Origin: Pterois miles
Taxonomy: Eukaryota; Chordata; Actinopteri; Perciformes; Scorpaenidae
Reading direction: 5' to 3'
DNA: 64,000 nucleotides
Assembly (NCBI GenBank): GCA_947000775.1
Contig: CAMQGK010000567.1
Location: 18,878,001 to 18,942,000 of the forward strand
Shown one piece after another: positions 59,016 through 64,000 of this stretch (its first letter is position 1; every line of letters begins with the position of its first letter). Made by a program: the position numbers and the translations under genes. The notes beneath the pieces were generated by a model. That model was given only the letters and a program-made list of their open reading frames with translations. It did not search any database and was not told the DNA's origin.

Positions 59016-60423
59016 TTACATGATGACGCAGGGTGCCCGGGATTTGGTGATCTTCTGCACAGGTTTGCCATCGTAGACGTTCTGGACTGCAGCCATAATC
59101 TGTGGAAGGACAGACCAAACACTGGCTCAAGAGACAACCTTTTGCGCTTTTACATTGAAGGCCACCGTAGTTCTCCTACACACTTGTGAAACTGTGGTAG
59201 TGTGAGGTGCTGACTGCTATGGTGCGGATGATGTCTGAGCGAGATGAACGGCATTACCACGGTTTTGTAACGCAGGATTACAACTAACGATCACTTTCAT
59301 TACAGAGTAATCTGCAGATTATTTTCTCAATTAATTGACTGTTTGAAAAATTCTGAAAATGGTGAGTCACAATTATACAGAGCCTGAAGTTACACCTCCA
59401 AATGCAGCAAAATTACTTTAATAACCAAAAACCTGTTTAGTAGTATTTTTTTTTCTTTTATTATCTCTTCATAATGTTTTGCATGCAAACAAAGTAAAGC
59501 AAACAAATAATTGTAGAGGAGTAAGAAGTATAATACTACCTTCTGAGACGTAGTGGAGTAGAAAGTGGCATAAAAATACTCAAGTACTAGTACCTCAGAT
59601 TTGTACTGGAGTATGTCATGATTGTACTTTTTATCTGTGAAACACATAAATACTTGACATTGAATATAAAACTGAATACTGAAGAAGGATCTGTGCAGAA
59701 ATGCGTAACGTCCAGTGATGTGGGCCTGTTATTTTGTTCTCCTGGATTTAGAAATGTGGGATATGCTACCATACTGTAACATTGACTGTACTTGGTTATA
59801 TTTCACCACTGTGGTACACATTTCCTGGGCATGTTCCGCCTGTGTTTTACTCACGTCATCCTCATAAGGGAACCCTCCTGTCTCCAGCTTAGAGAAGATC
59901 AGCTGCTCATTGATTTTAATCTCAAAGCTACCTGCAAAATACAAAAGAAACAACGTCAACCTTTCTGGACTGATCGTTGTCTTGAATAACACGTACCTTC
60001 ATTACATATAAAGACAAGTCACTAATAAATCACTGGTCAGAAGTCAATGATCATGCTCTCTCAGATTAAATTTATAAGGTACACATAACGGTAACATTAC
60101 CTCGTCCTCCCACGAAGCCGGACACATCCGCATCGGGAAACTCACCCTTAACAACCCGGGCGAGTTCCAGATAGCGGGGTTCATATCCTCATGCACCACT
60201 ACAGGGAAAAAAAATGCAATTTTAAAAGCAAAATACGTGTTTCTAGCTAGCGTTAGCCGTTAGCTAATGCTAACAGCTAATCTGCAGTAATAACCGTCTG
60301 TACAGGATTTACGGCACACACACTGACACAAAAAACACAGGTTGGCTAAACACTTTCACCAAATGAAAGGGGCTGGGAGAAAAGGCGTAATTACCAGTAT
60401 TCAACTTCAATTTTCACCCCCAT
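59016..60423 (-). CDS. selenow2: Selenoprotein W family member, SelW2-like, with CaaX tail
   Basis: Four exons join in frame to 95 aa: 60423-60395, 60198-60101, 59931-59855 and 59099-59016 (stop 59018-59016). The first intron splits the Cys codon of the redox motif. Joining gives Cys10-Gly-Ala-TGA, and the TGA at 60,191-60,189 must be read as selenocysteine 13 because the frame continues through conserved sequence (GYEPRYLELARVV, then GSFEIKINEQLIFSKLETGG, then KPVQKITKSRAPCVIM). This is the thioredoxin-like SelW/Rdx family, small redox proteins thought to act through CxxU or CxxC. The closest non-selenium relative is MIEN1, which also ends in a prenylated CaaX box; the last four residues here, CVIM, fit that. 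The start is MGVKIEVEY, the family start. An in-frame ATG at 60,597 would add 58 unrelated residues and is not favoured. Symbol is by family, the exact paralogue is uncertain. Confidence 0.92.
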
Positions 60424-60429
60424 CGTGGC

Positions 60430-61280
60430 TATTGTTCGTCCGGCTGTCAGCGGTGCGGAGCTGTGCTTGTTCTTCTTACGATGCGTTAACTGGTTTTGTA
60501 ACACAGGTCCCGCCGGCGGGGCGGGGTTTAATGCGGAAAACACCAAGCAGTGCAGCTGAAACTGGTCAAACCGGAACCAAAAGGGACGCAACTTCATTTA
60601 CAGTATACAGGGAATAACGTCGAGATTTTAGATGTAACGTTAGGTAACGATTAAAGGAAGCACCTTTACTGAAGAACTGCAGCGGGTAGAAATGGAGCAA
60701 ATATATAAGGTCACAAACATCTGTGTCCTCTGACTGTGTGATCAGCAAAATGTGCTTTTTAAAGTAAAAGTATTTGTTCTGGATAAAATGACTCTTCTCA
60801 CGAACACGGTGAACACAACCCCATTTGAAGGTCCGTAAAGCTTATTAATATAGCACTAAAATCAGGATAAATTAAGTAATTTGACAAAAAAGGCAATAAT
60901 ACCACATATCACGCTGCTGAGCCATTCAATCAGACAACTTTTATAAACAGATGATGAAAAGTGATTATTTTCATTTCTGATATGTTACACATATTTGTGT
61001 GATTATAAGTACATGTGAGTGAATATTGGTGGTTAAATTAGTATCTGTGTTCCAATTCATTGTCTCAATGTGCTTATACGGATCCAAATGCGTTAATTTG
61101 GCTGCTGGGGGAAAGTCAGAGGAGAGGATCAACTTTAATCAGCGCTACTCGTGGTAACTTTAGGCAGTCCTAGTATTAGACACCTGCTAGTTGAATATGT
61201 GATTCAAACCACTGAAGTGTAATTCCACTATCTTACTGGCCACCTTCACCATCTGAGCAAGGACATTTTTTATTTTAGTA
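60430..61280. other. Promoter side of the selenoprotein gene, no further gene
   Basis: A short GC-rich patch (60,500-60,545) just upstream of the first exon is the likely promoter. Beyond it is AT-rich DNA with nothing recognisable. Confidence 0.4.
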
Positions 61281-61283
61281 CCA

Positions 61284-62145
61284 TAGGCTGTATATAAAAA
61301 CTGGACATAGTCACTGTGATGACACCCATTGGTTTGCGGATTTTGAAGTTCATCATTTTGGTCGTTGCCATGTTGTTGTGTTTTTTGGGAGGGGGGGCTA
61401 AGTACAACCGAATGCTGAAAGAGACATTTCTACGCAACCAAAATTACAACTTTCATGAACTGAAAACACACTGTGAAAGGGTTAAAGGTGTAATGCAAAA
61501 ACACAGACAACTCCACAGACCAGGAGTCACAAAGTAGCCACGCCCTAAATCATTCCCTGCTTTATGGTCTATTTGACTCTAAATGGGACCATAATTAAGA
61601 TAAGATAAGATAGTAAGATTTTTTTGCACAGTGGGGAAATTTCAGTTCAGAGAATAATAAAATAAATTAGTATATAATAATAGAAAATAGAAGAAAAAGT
61701 AAAGACAGAAAAATGTGCCAATATAATGATATAATTGTACATAAAGTCATTATTGCATTATTGCACTTATGTCCGGTGAGTTTGTTGTGAATGTGACTGT
61801 GATTGTGGTCTACTGGGAGCAGTGCTGGTCTATGGAGTCTAACAGCTGACAGGCAGGAAGGACCTTCTGTAACGCTCCTTCGTAAACTTAGGGTGTAGCA
61901 GCCTGTCACTGAATTTACTAAATGAACACCATGCTCTATTGAAGAAGACCTGAAACAATAAACTCATGTTAACAATGTTTACTGAGGTAATAAATCAAAA
62001 GAGAAGTAGGCTCATTTTCTCATAGACTTCTATACAATCAGACTTCTTTTTGCAACCAGAGGAGTCGCCCCCTGCTGGCTGTTAGAAATAATGAAAGTTT
62101 AAGGCACATTAGCATTGGCTTCACTTTTCAGAACCGGAAGTAGCT
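61284..62145. mobile_element. Dispersed fish element split by a LINE-tail insertion
   Basis: The left part (tgacacccattggtttgcgg...gtcgttgccatgttgttg, 61,318-61,375) and right part (ttttgcaaccagaggagtcgccccctgctggctgttag, 62,048-62,085) resemble two ends of one common teleost repeat. Between them (61,598-61,910) is a minus-strand retroelement tail with (TTATC)n and a cagtgctg...acagctgacaggcaggaagg 3' UTR. Confidence 0.5.
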
Positions 62146-62244
62146 CACCATTTAGTACCGAGGTTGCCATACCAGCAGATAATAGAAAATGTGAAGACAG
62201 ACTCAATAAAAGCTCTATAGATCAGTGTTATCAGTGTTGCTACT

Positions 62245-62582
62245 GGGGGCGGCAGTAGCTCTAGTCTGTAGGGAGTTGGCTTGGGAACCGGGGGGTCACC
62301 GGTTCAAGTCCCGACATGGACCAAAAAGTGTGTGTGAACTGGTAGCTGGAGAGGTGCCAGTTTACCTCTTGGGCACTGCCGAGGTGCCCCTGAGCAAGGC
62401 ACCAAACCCCCAACTGCTCGGGGGGTTTGTAGGAGAGCCCCCTCACTCTGACATCTCTCCATTGATGCATGTATGTGTGTTTCAGGTCTGCATGTACCAT
62501 GTATGAGGTAAACAGAGTGTAAATTGAATTTCCCCATTGTGGGACTAATAAAGGTAGATATTCTTCTTCTTCTTCTTCTTCT
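62245..62582 (+). mobile_element. tRNA-derived SINE
   Basis: The head resembles a tRNA gene with box A (tagctctagtctgtaggg, 62,256-62,273) and box B (ggttcaagtcc, 62,301-62,311). The body follows, ending in gaatttccccattgtgggactaataaagg and (TTC)n, a LINE-like tail. RNA polymerase III transcription is expected from the boxes. It is not a functional tRNA. Confidence 0.8.
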
Positions 62583-62599
62583 TATTAGCATGTCAGTAT

Positions 62600-64000
62600 T
62601 CTTCAGCAAAAAGGTGTTGCTGGTCTTTCTTACACATTTCAGTTATTGAATCAAATTTCAGATGGTAATCAATCATGGCGGCCAGATATTTATAATTAGC
62701 TACCATGTCCACTACCTGACCCTTAGCAACACTTCTCTGTGGAGCTGGAGGAGGTCATCTGAACACTATCAGCCAGTTCTCATACACCATTCGTAGCTAT
62801 ACCTACAAAAAGTAAACACTGTAATTAGTATTCATCCCACAAAATCAATTCATATTTATTCCATTTAAATGTGAAAAGAGTGTATAAAGAGCGACAAATG
62901 GCGCGTAGAGAGGAAGTGGATGGGTGGGTCAAATAACACCATATTATTGCCGAGGAGACTGATGCTCATATCACATGTGAAAGTCAACGTTGATTTATTT
63001 ATCATGTATCTTCCATACTGAAGTTACGCCACTTACGGTGTTATTTTAACCATAATCACCATCTTTTCCTAAACCTAAGTAGTTCTGAAAATTGATGCGG
63101 GACATTGATAGGAAAAAAATATATCCTACAAGCTGTTGTATAAGAATACAAGTCTATACACATTTTTTGTTTGAGATATTTAGTTGTAAAAAAAAAAAAA
63201 AAAAAAAAAGCATTTTCACACCAAGAAACACAATCGCCAGCGACCAATTTCATCATCACCAAGACGGCTAACAATCCCAGAGTCATCAGTTGACAATGAC
63301 GATACACTGTCTCTGTGGTCATAATGGCTATAGCAGTTATTTGTGTATAAAATATACAAGAGGGGTGACAATGCAACCCTGAGGTGAGCTGGTGGATGAC
63401 GTTAGCTCGCTGGTTCCCATTCACCCTTACTCTACGGTTGTGTTAGTGAGAACATCAAGAACCCAGCCTTCAATACTTGAGGCTAGGCTAACTAGTTTTT
63501 CAACCTGCATGTGTGACTGAATAGTATTTAAAGCTGATGATAATTCAACAAAAAGTAGCCCAGCATGGTTCTTACTACCTTCCGGGTGTTTATATAGGAG
63601 ATTATGCATATTGCTCAGCCCTTAAAGCAAATTGAAAGTGTCCAGAGGGTACTTGGTTTTAGCTAAGAGCTTTCCTTTAACTAGCTTTTCAAATGACTTC
63701 ATAACCAGAGGTCACCGCTTTTATTGTTGTAGTCAACCAAAATGAACCACGGCCGATATGAGAAAGCAGAAAACAAAGTGTCCGCGTGGTTACCACCTGC
63801 ACCCGCACATGTAAAATCCAAAGCGGTAAACACTGCACATCCAGTAAAGTATGGAAACACTTTGAATTTCACACACTGGCAGGAAAAGTAGAGCTAGACA
63901 TCATGGCTAAAGCTGCATGCTAACTCTGTCATGGACAGGAAACGTTATCGTATTGTGTAACGTGTGGTCAAGCCGGCCATCACTCGCATCTCTGTGGACA
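62600..64000. other. Right edge, no gene recognised
   Basis: AT-rich DNA with an A-run near 63,189-63,209 and only short chance frames. I see no exon series. Confidence 0.4.

Noticed and set aside
60424..60597. In-frame upstream ATG adding 58 residues to the selenoprotein
   Set aside because: The added residues are unrelated to the family, whose members begin at the position of MGVK.
62245..62330. A possible tRNA gene
   Set aside because: Boxes A and B are present but the cloverleaf is not complete and a SINE body and LINE-like tail follow.

Overview
The window is vertebrate nuclear DNA, almost certainly from a teleost fish. Genes are split by short GT-AG introns, proteins match vertebrate families over their full length, and the intergenic DNA carries fish-type transposons, tRNA-derived SINE and LINE tails, microsatellites and minisatellites. 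Four protein-coding genes could be assembled exon by exon, all on the minus strand. Reading down the coordinates these are a selenoprotein W-family gene (selenow2-like, 59.0-60.4 kb), slc4a1 (band 3 anion exchanger, 38.4-51.0 kb), ubtf (RNA polymerase I factor UBF, 14.8-25.3 kb) and atxn7l3 (SAGA deubiquitinase subunit, 3.8-11.3 kb). The order SLC4A1-UBTF-ATXN7L3, all in one orientation, is that of human 17q21.31, so this is a conserved vertebrate block.

The spliced reading frames close exactly: about 359 aa for Atxn7l3, 743 aa for Ubtf, 915 aa for Slc4a1 and 95 aa for the selenoprotein. The selenoprotein has an in-frame TGA at the last position of a Cys-Gly-Ala-Sec motif, a SECIS stem-loop about 215 bases after the stop, and a C-terminal CaaX box.

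Between ubtf and slc4a1 (26,356-36,961) sits a 10.6 kb insertion with inverted repeats of about 0.55 kb and a broken integrase with a chromodomain, diagnostic of a Polinton/Maverick element. This segment looks technically damaged. Compared with its right-hand copy, the left inverted repeat has lost single C residues again and again, and 30.3-33.1 kb is nearly all G and T. Breaks inside it should not be read as biology until resequenced.

The rest is introns, UTRs and repeats. Notable are two copies of one MITE in introns of atxn7l3 and ubtf, a 20-bp minisatellite of about 56 units at 55.7-56.8 kb, a second minisatellite inside a slc4a1 intron, a LINE-1 3' fragment, a tRNA-type SINE, nested MITE and LINE-tail insertions and a local segmental duplication. 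Functionally the genes are unrelated housekeeping or erythroid genes (chromatin deubiquitination, rRNA transcription, red-cell anion exchange, redox). No operon-like relationship is implied.
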